A DNA stretch of 64,000 nt from Chaetoderma sp. LZ-2023a (GCA_034401795.1 CM067371.1:77971333-78035332), one strand, 5' to 3'; shown: positions 33,889 to 44,257, numbered from the stretch's first letter. Numbers and translations are program-made. The notes: generated by a model from the sequence alone, not told the origin.

Positions 33889-35545
33889 CACCTGTGCAAA
33901 AGTTAAGCACCACCCTATTTTTACGCACATGCGAGGGTATATTCATGTGCTATGAAGAAAGCAATAGCATAAACATTTATGTACCCATCCATCTTAGTGC
34001 AAGAGGTAATAATGCAACTAGAGGAATGCTGATCATGATGGTGGGGAAACACTGTATGTTTTTGTTTGAACTTGAAAACGAGGCCTGAATATGGTTACGT
34101 TGACACAACTGACAACTATTGCCCTACAGTTGACACACGTGGCTAGATTGTCATTAATGGTGTCTGAAAACGAAGTTTAACATCTGTGCACGAGTTTGAG
34201 ACTGTCATTATTAATACCGGGTATATCCACCTTGTGCCTGGATGACGGCCTGGACACGACGTCTCATGCTGGTCACCAACCGACTGATACGCCATTGTGG
34301 TATTCGTTGCCATTCAAGATGGAGTGCGTCTGTTAATTCCTGTAGGTTCTGCACAGGAGGATCCCTCCTTCTCACCATGTTTCCCAGAATGTCCCAGATA
34401 TGCTCAATAGGGTTCATGTCAGGGCTCCTTGCTGGCCATGGTAGAGTTTCGATGGCATTCTGGCGGAGGTATTCATGCACAGCTCTAGCACGATGTGGTC
34501 GGGCGTTGTCATCCATGAATATAGGGTGGGTTCCAGGTGCATGATTTACAAAATGAGGGACCACAACTCTATCCAGTATGGAATCTTGATATCTTTGTCC
34601 ATTTAGTGTTCCAGGTACAGTCAACAGATCCAGCTTACAATCAAATGAGATGCACCCCCATATCATAACGGAACCTCCACCAAATGGAACTTCTTCCATG
34701 ATGTTACGTTGGTCGTATGCCGTGCGTCTGGACCTCCATACACGAGTTCGACCATCTGTGGCATGAAGCAGGAACCGACTTTCATCGGACCAGTGTACCC
34801 GTCTCCAGGATCTCATGTTCCAGTGTCTTCTTTCGTTGCACCACCTCAGACGCTCCTCTTTGTGGTGTGCAGTGAGGAGAGGACGTCTGACAGGTCTCCT
34901 AGCTTTCATGCCAGCAGCATACAGTCTCCTTTTGACGGTAGACATTGACACTCTATTGCGCGTTTCCCATTGCTGGCTGAGAACTCTGCTGTTGGTGAAT
35001 GGAGATCTCCTAACAAGGCGTACTAGGGCCCGATCATCACGGGCAGTAGTCTTCTTCGGTCTTCCAGATCTAGGCCTGTCCTTCACCTCGTTAGTTTTCC
35101 CATGTTTTGCAATCAAACGACTGATTACAGTATGGTTAATGTTCAGCTGTCTGCCAATCTCTCTGCATGACATACCAGTGGTATGCATGCCTATGATTTG
35201 CCATTTCACACGATCACTTAACCTTCGTCTTGCCATAGCGGTTCACAATCAAGAGCTAATTCTCTCTGTACAAATAAACCACGGTCATGAACACAAAATT
35301 CCTAATCTTGTCGCCTAAATCTGTATGTAATGTTCTACACCTCAAACTGGACTTTTACATAACTGAACACGTGTGCTGTTTCCCGCCACGCACGGACATC
35401 AAGTGGCGTGAAGTCATGCATGCATGTGCATTTCGTACTTGGAACTATGTCAGCTAACGCGGGGACAAAAAGTATGGCAGCCTAGTTGTACCATCATGTT
35501 TCTACGTTCTATTGTTGTTGCTGGTGCTTAACTTTTGCACAGGTG
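33889..35545 (-). mobile_element. Tc1-like DNA transposon with intact transposase
   Basis: Inverted ends CACCTGTGCAAAAGTTAAGC at 33889 and the complement GCTTAACTTTTGCACAGGTG ending at 35545 stand next to TA on both sides (33887-33888, 35546-35547). The length is 1657 bp, typical of Tc1. It carries one uninterrupted transposase on the minus strand. The flanks join up as one spacer of the hairpin array when the element is removed (compare TTATATACTTGGGTGAGCGA at 33669), which shows a clean insertion at TA. Confidence 0.92.
34211..35236 (-). CDS. Tc1-family transposase, full length, DD34E
   Basis: 341 residues start at ATG 35234-35236 and end at TAA near the left terminal repeat. An N-terminal paired-type helix-turn-helix region (residues about 8-45, CREIGRQLNINHTVISRLIA) is followed by a GRPK-type hook (RPRSGRPKKT, 54-63) and a second helix-turn-helix (about 67-112). 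The catalytic domain shows Asp151 in VHWSDESRF, Asp243 in MDDNARPHRA and Glu278 in SPDMNPIEHIW, with 34 residues between the last two. No stop or shift is seen and the length fits the family. The enzyme would bind the terminal repeats in the nucleus, excise the element and insert it at TA. It may be active or recently active. Confidence 0.93.
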   Translation of the reverse strand: MARRRLSDRVKWQIIGMHTTGMSCREIGRQLNINHTVISRLIAKHGKTNEVKDRPRSGRPKKTTARDDRALVRLVRRSPFTNSRVLSQQWETRNRVSMSTVKRRLYAAGMKARRPVRRPLLTAHHKEERLRWCNERRHWNMRSWRRVHWSDESRFLLHATDGRTRVWRSRRTAYDQRNIMEEVPFGGGSVMIWGCISFDCKLDLLTVPGTLNGQRYQDSILDRVVVPHFVNHAPGTHPIFMDDNARPHRARAVHEYLRQNAIETLPWPARSPDMNPIEHIWDILGNMVRRRDPPVQNLQELTDALHLEWQRIPQWRISRLVTSMRRRVQAVIQAQGGYTRY

Positions 35546-36005
35546 TATATATTGGGGTGAGTGAACTGAGCTTTAAACAGTGTACCGGTACATTCATTTG
35601 CTGACCAAGACTCCAAGAGATTTTTTTTTAATTTACCGCTGGAGTGACCGGTTTTGTAACCCAACCAGTCATTCCAGTGGGAAATTTTCAAAATTTGCCT
35701 TCTGCTGATTTGTAAATGGATATTTATCAGGACCACTGCAGAAGCGCTAATGGTAGAAAGACCAGCATCGCGTATATTTATTCATCATGAGGCAATGAGC
35801 ACAATACACTAATTAATACATATATTGGGATGCGTAAAATGAAGTAAATTTAAAAAAAAAATTTCATAACACATTGTTTGTCAATTTAGGGACCAGATTC
35901 AGATGACCATTTCTGAACATTTACCACCGTAATGATTGGTTCGGTAATCTAGCCAGTTATTTCAGTGGTAAATAATCTGGTCTGCACAAAGACATTGCTC
36001 AAGAT
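35546..36005. repeat. Tandem array of type-A hairpins, right part
   Basis: Two more hairpins lie at about 35580-35729 and 35880-36000. The first continues the array split by the Tc1 element. The second is worn (GACCAGATTCAGATGACCAT facing AATAATCTGGTC). Confidence 0.7.
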
Positions 36006-36175
36006 CACTGCAGATGACGTCATTGACTGCGTTGACCACTAAAGGGTTTAGATATTAATTAATATTAGCCCACCAAGGTGTGGTCAGTCATAAATTCTAC
36101 TTAACACTTGTCAATTTGTAGTAGCCTTGGGCTAACAGTGGTTTCTGTGCATGACACATGCAGGTAAAATTTTTC

Positions 36176-36248
36176 TCACTTTGTGACAAAGTATGTGCCA
36201 GATCCACCTTGTAAATCTCCAGTAGGCATTGTACTGTCCCTGTAGGTT
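36176..36248 (-). CDS. Last exon of an unrecognised gene nested in the TAF3 intron
   Basis: A TTTTTCAG acceptor is followed by 73 bp in frame with the exon at 38741-38957. The join gives HK-TYRDSTMPTGDLQGGSGT-YFVTK and a TGA stop at 36176-36178. The phase is right: one base completes the lysine codon begun upstream. I do not recognise the protein. The exon rests on the splice signals, the phase match and the absence of stops. Confidence 0.5.
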
Positions 36249-36371
36249 CTGAAAAATAAAATATCTAACGTAGTCTTGTACTTGGAAATAGATTCTCAGT
36301 TTCTGAGACTTAGTCGTTTAAAAACTGATGGCTATTAACACTTTACCACTCATCAGCCAAAAATGGCTTCA

Positions 36372-36495
36372 CCAGTGGTCTTGAGAAAACTATTTTTGGA
36401 AATTTACTACTGGAATGACTGGCTCGATAAACAAGCCAGTCAATCCAGTGGTAAATTTTCAAAAACAGTCTTATCTTGGTCTGCAAATCAACATT
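36372..36495. repeat. Type-A hairpin MITE, copy A10
   Basis: CAGTGGTCTTGAGAAAACTA and GGAAATTTACTACTGGAATG pair with CAATCCAGTGGTAAATTTTC and AAAAACAGTC. The tip CTGGCTCGATAAACAAGCCAG is a nested stem. Confidence 0.8.
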
Positions 36496-37089
36496 TTCAA
36501 TGAGAAAATTGAAATTTTCTTGAACAAATTCGAGGGTTAGAGGGTTAATAAGTATGAAAATGCATGTAACTTGAGTGTAGATTGTACAGCTTAACCACTT
36601 TCAATCAACTCATATTGCCATGATTGTTGTGGAAATGAAAAGATAAGATGGATAATTTTTGTTGAAAGCAGGCCATTGATTAAAGAATACCGTTTTTAAA
36701 TGGTTCCGGAAAGTTTTCAGAAAATCTTAGAAATAGCTGCCAAAACATTAACCTAACAAAATTCTGAATAGATTTTCGCCTCAGCAGTTAATGAGTAGCA
36801 TTTTAAATGAATTCATATTTTTCATAAAAATCCCAGACGGGCACCCAAAAAATTCAAGCAGTCAAAATCTTTGATACAAGTTCTGAAGTGTTGAACACTT
36901 AGTATTGACAGTAATTGATGACTGACTAATCCTGTCATGCAAGACTGGGTCATAGGAGGACCATGCAATCATCTGACTTAAGCATGTTAATTAACCAGCA
37001 CCATTTGGCCCACACAAGAATTGATAATAGCAAATGAGATGCGTTGACCTTTTAACTCTTTACTCTGTCAAAATATTAAATTATGAATT
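36496..37089. other. Non-coding stretch with MITE flanks
   Basis: TTCGAGGGTTAGAGGGTTAA near 36528-36547 is the right end of the preceding MITE. Beyond it, 36820-36880 holds a worn unit of the 13103-14331 type. Nothing else is seen. Confidence 0.45.
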
Positions 37090-37165
37090 GGTGTTTAGTT
37101 TTCAACAAATTCATTGGAAGATGTTGCTGTCTTAAACATCATCCACCAAATTTGTTGAAAACTGT
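37090..37165. repeat. Type-B-like hairpin, copy 7
   Basis: AGTTTTCAACAAATTCATTG and GAAGATGTTGCTGTC face CATCATCCACCAAATTTGTT, ending GAAAACT. Confidence 0.65.
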
Positions 37166-37267
37166 ACATCAGTTTCTTTGCTATTGATACAGTAAAATGT
37201 AGAACATTGACATCAGAGTACGGGTTAATGGTTAAATTTGGTAAAGAAAATTTCTATTTCTTCATAG

Positions 37268-37375
37268 AAATGTCCATTTTCAGACCAAGGGATTATTTTT
37301 TTTAACTTTACCACTAGAATGACAGGCTCAGTGCTAATTGACAAAAACTTTCTCTTAGCTTGCAAATGGATATTC
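37268..37375. repeat. Type-A hairpin MITE, copy A11, worn
   Basis: AAATGTCCATTTTCAGACCA and AACTTTACCACTAGAATGAC are followed by CTTTCTCTTAGCTTGCAAAT and GGATATT. Part of the right arm is missing. Confidence 0.65.
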
Positions 37376-37619
37376 ACAATCAATGCAGATGGTATATCAG
37401 CAAGATCAACGCATAGGATAGGACGTTTCTAGCAAACTTGACCATTAAAAAGTTAGCCCATCCCATCTGCGTTTAGTGATCCCTTTTTGATTAATTGATG
37501 GCCTATATGGTACGTTTAAACTAGATGATATAAATCAAATAATCCCTCCCCCACCCCGCCCCCGCAACACCAGCCATGTGCGTGGGATGTAACTATGTCT
37601 GAAATAATTGAGGGAGGGG

Positions 37620-38470
37620 AGGTAAAGTTATTGAACGAAAATCCAAAATTTATAAGAAGTTCTGTCATGATACACCAAGGAAAAATAAAATTATTGAACG
37701 AAAAATCCAAAACTTAAATGGATGAACAGATATTCAGAGACAAATGTATAGACGGAAAGGCTGAATGAAATACAAAATAATGTACATTTCCCTAGTACCA
37801 TAGCCAACTTTCCCATGAAGTTTCGTTACAATACTCCAAGCAAAAATAAAGTTATTGAACGAAAACCCAAAATTTGCACGGACGGACAGACACAAATTCA
37901 GAGACAAAGGTATAGACGGACGGAGGGACGAGCTGATTGACCCACAAAATAATGTACATTTCCCTAGAAACATAGCCAATGCCCCCATGAAGTTTTGCGA
38001 TAACACTATAAGAAAAAATATAGTTATTGAACAAAAGCCCAAAATTTGCATGGACGGACGTACACAAATTCAGAGACAAAGGGATGGATGGATGGAGGGA
38101 TGGGCTGACTGACCCACAAAATAATGTACATTTCCCTAGTACCAAAATCAATGTTTCCATGAAGTTTCGTCACAATACTCCAAGCAAAAAGAGTTATTGA
38201 ACGAAAACCCAAAATTTGCACGGACAGACGGACACAAATTCAGAGACAAAGGGAGGGATGGATGGACGGAGGGACGGGCTGACTGACCCTCAAACTAAGG
38301 TGCGTTTGCCTACTATCATAGCCAACCTTCCCATGAAGTGTTGTCACAATATTCGAAGCAAAGTAGCTATCGAAAGAAAACCTGTGTGTGTGTGACAGAC
38401 GCATGCACGGACAGAAGCTAAAACAGAATCCCCCAACTTTTTGCTAAAGCGGGAGGGGGGGGGGGTGGTG
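37620..38470 (-). repeat. GTCTGTCC array, inverted copy
   Basis: Four to five units are the complement of those at 31815-32570: TTATTGAACGAAAACCCAAA, ATTTGCACGGACGGACAGAC, CACAAATTCAGAGACAAAGG, CACAAAATAATGTACATTTC, CCTAGTACCATAGCCAA. It ends at 38380-38460 in CCTGTGTGTGTGTGACAGAC and AAAGCGGGAGGGGGG, the mirror of the start at 31850-31910. Poly-G at 38454-38465. Confidence 0.8.
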
Positions 38471-38740
38471 GTGAAAATAAACAGGTCAAATGTGCATAGG
38501 TCATGTCTTCTTGTGTGAATCAACCCTCAACAGATAGTCATAATCTATAAATAAGGCCACATTTGATAGACATCTGTGACATGGCTTTACGTTGTGTGTA
38601 TCTGATTAATGGGCTTCTATTGCAGGTTGTATAAGTGCATAATGGAGATTTTGCATCCCTCTGAGAATCAAAATAAATTATTACTGTCAAAGCAGGACAG
38701 GTGTCAGGGTGTTATCTATACGCTTCAGAAATATACATAC

Positions 38741-38957
38741 TTATGTGGCGGTTCATTGTCATCCAGTGGCCCTTCATCATAGACAAATTCAAATACGGAG
38801 ACCTCTAGATGACGGTTTAGACGGTTGCCTATAAATCCCTCAAGCCCTGTGATGCTCTGATGCCTCTCTTCTAGTCTTTTCTCGCACCAAGCATATCCCC
38901 AGACAGCACACAGACCCATGTCCTGTAGTGATTGCCCGACAGTTTCCACATGAACAC
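38741..38957 (-). CDS. Internal exon of an unrecognised gene nested in the TAF3 intron
   Basis: A 217-bp exon lies between a TTTTTAG acceptor and an AA/GTATGT donor. It reads GVHVETVGQSLQDMGLCAVW, then GYAWCEKRLEERHQSITGLE, GFIGNRLNRHLEVSVFEFVY and DEGPLDDNEPPHK. Composition and even use of charged residues look like a real globular protein. It cannot be part of TAF3: it starts two bases into a codon, whereas the TAF3 exon at 44021-44193 needs one base next, which the exon at 27092-29075 supplies. It joins in phase to 36176-36248. I do not recognise the family. Confidence 0.55.
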
Positions 38958-39355
38958 CTAAAAATAAGTTGCAGATGATAAGTAAATATAGCCATTAATA
39001 TTGCAAGCTCTCAGACATATAGGGACAATTTTGAAAAAATAATTTCCCCATTTGTAGTTTAAATGGCAAATGTACATTGATTTGAACTATCCTTGGTGGT
39101 ATTCAATAGCTAAGAACATTCTTATTCCTGGACAGAGGCTAGCCACTCTGTTAATCATAGAACTTATGAAAATCAATGCTAAATTGCAATCGCATAAAAA
39201 TTTTGCATAGCAGATACAGCTATGCATGATGCAGAATGTATAGCAGTGGCCTAAATATGTGTAGCAAATTGAGATGCGATACCCGATAAATTATGCCCTG
39301 ATTTCCTAGAACAATACACATAAATTACACTGTACATTACATAGAACAATACATG

Positions 39356-39582
39356 TTAACTCTTTAATGATCAAATTTAGTTAAGAAAATCAAAATATTT
39401 CATTAGTGAATGTCCATTTTCACGTTAAGAGCACCTTTTGAAAATTTACCACTGGAATGGCTGGCGCGGTTACCGAGCCAGTCATTCCAGTGCTAAGTTC
39501 TCAAAGATAGTCATCTATTGGCCTCAAAATGGACATTTATCAAGATCATTGCAGAGGCCGGTTTTGCCCCTAAAGGGTTAAC
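39356..39582. repeat. Complete type-A MITE with TTAACYCTTTA ends, copy A12
   Basis: The outer ends TTAACTCTTTAATGATCAAA and CCTAAAGGGTTAA are inverted. The inner palindrome runs from GAATGTCCATTTTCACG to CCTCAAAATGGACATTT. Arm changes on one side are matched on the other: TTTTCA replaces the usual TTTGCA, and TGAAAA-like AAAATGG faces it. Confidence 0.8.
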
Positions 39583-39584
39583 AA

Positions 39585-39820
39585 TTAACCCTTTCACTCA
39601 TATCAGCCAAAAACGGATTCTGCAGTGGCCCTGAGAAATGTCCATTTGCAGACGAAGAAGTCTATTTTTAAAAATTTACCACTGGAATAACTAGCTCGAT
39701 AACCGCGCCAGTCATTCCATTGGTAAATTTTCAAAAACAGTCTTCTCTTGGTCTGCAAATGGACATTTTCTATGAGAAAATGGAAATTTTCTTCAACAAA
39801 TTCGAGGGTTAAAGGGTTAA
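39585..39820. repeat. Complete type-A MITE with TTAACCCTTTC ends, copy A13
   Basis: It starts TTAACCCTTTCACTCATATC and ends TTCGAGGGTTAAAGGGTTAA. The inner palindrome runs from AATGTCCATTTGCAGACGAA to TTGGTCTGCAAATGGACATT. It lies directly beside copy A12. Confidence 0.85.
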
Positions 39821-40557
39821 CTATGACAGCAACTGCAGATAATGGTAATTCTGCCGCTGTGTTGTGGTTGTTACTTTGGTTTTCTTAATTGGATGGAATG
39901 CAGAATGGGTGGGGTGGGTTGTCCAGCATCATTATTACTATCCCCATTACCTAGGCTCAGTATGCAGTGGCGTCAGCAGGAAAATGTTTATTTAGGGTGG
40001 GTGGGCAGGGAGGCAGGTTTGTTCCAGGGAGAAGTTCTTTTGGAAGGTGTGGCAACCTAAAATAAAGTGGGGTGGGTGAATGCCCCCCTCATCCCCCACC
40101 CACCCATACACCCGGAACATTTAAATTAGATACTCTAAGCTGTTTCCTTATGCTTTCTAAATATAAAATAACCATAGGCCTATATGAAATATTTTCATGC
40201 ACATTTTTCATTCTTGGAATTGTATTGTCAGTGTGATTGACAGCAAAAAAAAATATTTCGAATGCATTTAAGGGTAGGGCTTTCTTTTTGGAGTTTAGCT
40301 TCTATTGTCAATCTTTGCGCAAGTTGATAGATCACATTTACTGCATAAAAACACTGTTAGGATTACTGACGCCATTCTTATACTCTCATTATATAGTTTA
40401 TTTACTATCACGAAAACAGGTGCATTCTCAATAATTTACACGTGCAACGTTTTTTTGCTTCGTGTACTGAATTTCAATACTAATATCTAAATCTCGGGAA
40501 TGTTTTAAAAAAGAAAAGTAAAGTTTGGATAATGTAACAGTTAAATAGTTTCCTTAC
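39821..40557. other. Intron/spacer, nothing recognised
   Basis: GGGTGGG-rich words fill 39900-40110 and AT-rich sequence follows. Short open frames here lack gene-like content. Confidence 0.45.
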
Positions 40558-40725
40558 CATTCGACGTGTCCGCTGTATTCTACAATGAATGAACGACAGA
40601 TATCGTAGCCATCAGATCCTCCTCTGAATACGCCTCGTCATCGCTTTTCACGTCAATATCGGGTCTATTATGGGTTCTAACTGATCCTACGGTGTTATAT
40701 AAGTAACAAACTCCTCGTCAGACAT
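40558..40725 (-). CDS. Possible first exon of the nested gene, frame uncertain
   Basis: The ATG at 40723-40725 reads MSDEEFVTYITP and then meets TAG. In the +1 frame the text GSVRTHNRPDIDVKSDDEAY and SEEDLMATISVVHSL follows, stops at TAG, and continues NTADTSN to an ATG/GTAAGG donor at 40557. The donor phase fits the exon at 38741-38957 exactly. The acidic, coding-like text in two frames with two breaks could mean a pseudogene, base errors, or a mostly untranslated exon with initiation at MGLC in the next exon. Kept as a candidate only. Confidence 0.3.
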
Positions 40726-41034
40726 TGCCTTTCTGTACAACGACAAGGCAGACACGCCGGGAAAAGGTATGAAAATTAGCAAATGTCAACTAGTCAGCTG
40801 TAATCAGCTGGTAATGGCAAATTTCGCTTCCTCTAAGACGACGTCACGCCGACCACATAGCTAATTAAAGTTCGGATTTATTCGTGAAGAGTAAATAGAT
40901 TGCCAACTATTACGTTATAAAATTGTTAATATTTAACCAGTTGGTTAAATTTAGTCAAATATAAATGCAGAGAAGTGAATACTACTAGTATATAGCAATA
41001 TTTTCACCAGAGTTCATTGTTGGCAGAAATCCTT

Positions 41035-41700
41035 TAAACAAATTGGATGAGGAAATGCCAGAATATTGGTGTCTGATTACCATATTGAACAAGGGGAAAA
41101 TACGATTGATCAATGGGCCATACATCCCTGACATTATTGACCCAGCAGATGACATTTACCAACGAGACAATGGTCACAGCAAACAAATTGGATGAGGAAA
41201 TGCCAGAATATTGGTGTCTGATTACCATTATTGAACAAGGGGAAAGGTACGATTGATCAATGGGCAAGACATCCCTGACATTATTGACCCAGCAGATGAC
41301 ATTTACCAATGAGACAATGGTCACAGCAAACAAATTGTATGAGGAAATGCAAGAATATTGGTGTCTAATTGACATTATAGACCAATGGGAAAGATACGAT
41401 TGATCAATGAGGCAGCCATTCCTAACATTGTTGACCTAGCAGATGACATTTACTGATGGGTCAATGGTCACGGTATAAAATGTGAATGAAGAAATGCACG
41501 AGTATTGGTGCCAAAGACATTATTGACCAACGGGAAACGTACCATTGATTAATGGGACAGCCATCACAGACACTATTGATCAATAGTTCAATTATCACAA
41601 CACGGTCATTTACCAAAAGGTGAGGTCACAGTAACAAATTTGAATGGGGAAATGCAAGAATATTGGCATGATTGACCAACAGGAAGAGTACCCTGACATC
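41035..41700. repeat. Array of about 148-bp units, TATTGGTGTCTGATT type
   Basis: ACAAATTGGATGAGGAAATG, CCAGAATATTGGTGTCTGAT, TACGATTGATCAATGGG and CATCCCTGACATTATTGACC are followed by CAGCAGATGACATTTACCAA. Units start near 41038, 41188, 41333, 41478 and 41633. The first three are near-identical and later ones are worn. Minus-strand frames are artefacts. Confidence 0.85.
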
Positions 41701-41893
41701 ATGTAGATGTGCCAATGTTTTGAGAGAACTGCCAATATTTGCATATGTTGGACCTAGACTATGTTGAAGTAACTGTGTCCTCTTTTAAAGTGATTCTGAC
41801 AGCTTCGTGTAAATCTGCAAATATCTATTATGAGATATACGTGTATGGTCACTTTCTAATGTCATCCAAGAGCCTCTGCAATGGATTTGGTCA

Positions 41894-41990
41894 ATGTCCA
41901 TTTGCAGGCAAAGAAAAGACCAATTTGAAAAGCTACCACTAAAGTACTTGGTAATCAAGCAAGCCATTTCAATGGTAATTTTAAACAAGA
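41894..41990. repeat. Type-A hairpin MITE, worn copy A14
   Basis: CAATGTCCATTTGCAGGCAA and TTTGAAAAGCTACCACTAAA face CATTTCAATGGTAATTTTAA. The right outer arm is replaced by the poly-G start of the next cassette. Confidence 0.6.
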
Positions 41991-42004
41991 GGGGGGGGGG
42001 GGGG

Positions 42005-43796
42005 GGGGTGTTTGGCGGGTGGTTTAGTAGTCTTTTAAATGAGATTTGCATGTCCAATATGGCCGCCAAACATGCTACATTTTGATTGGTCCACTGCGGC
42101 CATGTTTCTGACGTAGCTCCTTCCCTTGAACAAACTTTAATGGCACTCAGTGCCTAATCATGTCTCCTAAATTGCGGCCCAATCCGTTCAGTGGTTCTAG
42201 AGTTATTTTGGCAAAAAAATAGGTTATCCAAGATGGCCGCCAAACCATTTAGCCAATCAAGTTCCCTTAAACAAACTTGGTGCATCTCTTGCCCTAGATG
42301 ATATTTCATGCATTTTGCATTGATCCCTCAAGCAGTTTCGGAGATTTTTCTAAAAATCGACCAAAATCCAAGATGGCCGACAACCAAATTGGCCGATGGC
42401 TTTGTTTGAACAAACATGGACCTTTATGCCCTAAGAATGCTTCCTGCCAAATATACTTGAAATCGGTCCAGCGGTTCTCGAGAGGACATCTTAAATTTCC
42501 CATTGCTTTAGTATGGGAGTTTTTGGCAGGAAAAAGATCCAAGATGGCTGCTAAACCGTTTATCCGACAGTTTTAAAAACGACAAATATGAAATCAGAAT
42601 ATCCACAAACATATCTAAAACCAATTTCAGCCTCAAAATCCATCAAATAAAAAATCCACTATGGCTGCCAAACACGCTACATTTTGATTGGCCCATGACG
42701 GACATGTTTTTTGACGGATTAAATTCCCTTGAACAAAGTTTAATGGCGCGTAGTCCCTAATCATATCTCTCAAATTTCGGCCTGATCCCTTCAGTGGTTC
42801 TGTAGACGAGATCATTTTCGGGAAAATTAGGTCAGCCAAGATGGACGCTGAACCTTTCAGTAAATAAAGTCTTCTTGAACAAATTTGGCTTATGTCTTTC
42901 CATAGATGAGGTTTCATGAGTTTTGAACCGATTCCCCAAGGGGTTTCGGAGAAGATTTTTAAAGATGTTTCCTAAAATCTACCGAAATCCAAGATGGCCA
43001 CCGGCCAAATTGGCCGATCGGCTTCATTTGAAGAAACTTGGACCCCTATGCCCTAAGGATGCTTCCTACCAAATATAATTGAAATTGGCCTAGTAGTTAT
43101 CCAGATGAAGACATTTTAAATTTCTCATTGCTTTAGTATGGGCGCCTTTGGCGGGAAAATAATCCAAGATGGCCACCAAACCGTTTATCTGACAGTTTCA
43201 AAAATGGCAAATTTGAGCTCACAATACCCAAAAATATATACAGAACCAATTTTGGCCTCAAACTCCATCAAATAAAAAAATCCAATATGGCTACCAAACA
43301 CCCTACATTTTGATTGGAACACGGCGGCCAAGTTTTTTGACGAATCAACTTTCCTTGAATAAACTTTAATGGCCCTTAGGTCCTAATCATAAGTACCAAA
43401 TTTCGGCCCGTTCCCGTTAGCGGTTCTGGAGAAGTCATTATCGGGAAAACTACGTCATCCATGATGGCCGCCGAACCATTTGGTCAATCAAGTCTTCTTG
43501 AACAAACTTGGCTTACCGCTTTCCCTAGAGTTTTGAATCGATTCCTCAACCGGTTTTGGAGAAGATTTTTAAAGACGTTTCCTAAAATCGGCTGAAATCC
43601 AAGATGGCCACCGGCCAATCGGCTTTATTTGAACAAACTTGGATCCCTATGCCCTAAGGATGCTTCCTGCCAAATATAATTTAAATTGGCCCAGTGGTTC
43701 TTGAGAAGTCGTTTAAAGGAAAAGTTGACGGACGACGGATGGATGGACAGTCGCCATAGCATAAGCTCACCTTGCCTTTCAGGCCAGGTGAGCTAA
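42005..43796 (+). repeat. ATGGCC cassette, copy 3
   Basis: The organisation matches 6076-8149. GGCCGCCAAACATGCTACAT recurs near 42060, 42665 and 43290, with units of about 600-630 bp. The right end carries GACGGACGACGGATGGATGG and the hairpin AGCTCACCTTGCC/GGCCAGGTGAGCT (43763-43793). A run of about 20 G stands just left (41991-42008), after AACAAGAG. Confidence 0.85.
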
Positions 43797-44020
43797 AAAT
43801 AGTCCTCTCTTAGCCTAATGACTTTCTTGACCAATCTTGATCATTAAACATGTTAGAATGTTAAATGGTTTTCATGAACTATGTTCAAGATGGTTGGACA
43901 AACGAAAGTCTGAAATTTCTTTTCGCAAGCCGAAGCAAAAATATTTTAGGGTTCTTAGCTATGTGAACACTACACAAATACTAAGGTAGCAGTGGATGTT
44001 TTAACACTTTTATGACTTAC

Positions 44021-44193
44021 AATTTAGGAATTTCTGGCCTTGAGATTGAAGGTGGTTCTTTAGGTGAAGCCGGGGTGCTTGGTCTTGGTGGTGTGGAGAT
44101 TTCACCCTTCAATGGCGTAATAGATGCACCGCCTAGCTTGAGCTTGAGTTTTGGAACAAAAAGTCCTGACCTTGCTGGCGTTGTTTCCATGGT
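44021..44193 (-). CDS. TAF3: TAF3 exon upstream of the large exon
   Basis: A 173-bp exon lies between a TTTGCAG acceptor and an AAATT/GTAAGTC donor. It begins in phase 0 and ends two bases into a codon, as the exon at 27092-29075 requires. It reads TMETTPARSGLFVPKLKLKL, GGASITPLKGEISTPPRP and STPASPKEPPSISRPEIPK. The VPKLKLKL stretch resembles the IPRLTLRV-type segment that precedes the C-terminal region in vertebrate TAF3. Exons for the N-terminal histone-fold domain were not found and probably lie beyond the window or are too short to see. Confidence 0.75.
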
Positions 44194-44257
44194 CTGCAAA
44201 GACAAGTACACGTGTCAGTATTTATACAGTTCACTATTGGAGAGATGACCTACATGT

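Noticed and set aside
34242..35318. Plus-strand frames of 100 and 167 residues across the Tc1 element
   Set aside because: Shadows of the intact transposase on the minus strand.
33215..36005. Regularly spaced palindromes resembling a CRISPR array
   Set aside because: Repeats are over 110 bp, palindromic and diverged, spacers are repeated and not unique, and the genome is eukaryotic. They are MITEs.
38741..38957. This exon as part of TAF3
   Set aside because: Its phase does not fit between the TAF3 exons, and the direct join of 44021-44193 to 27092-29075 keeps the frame.
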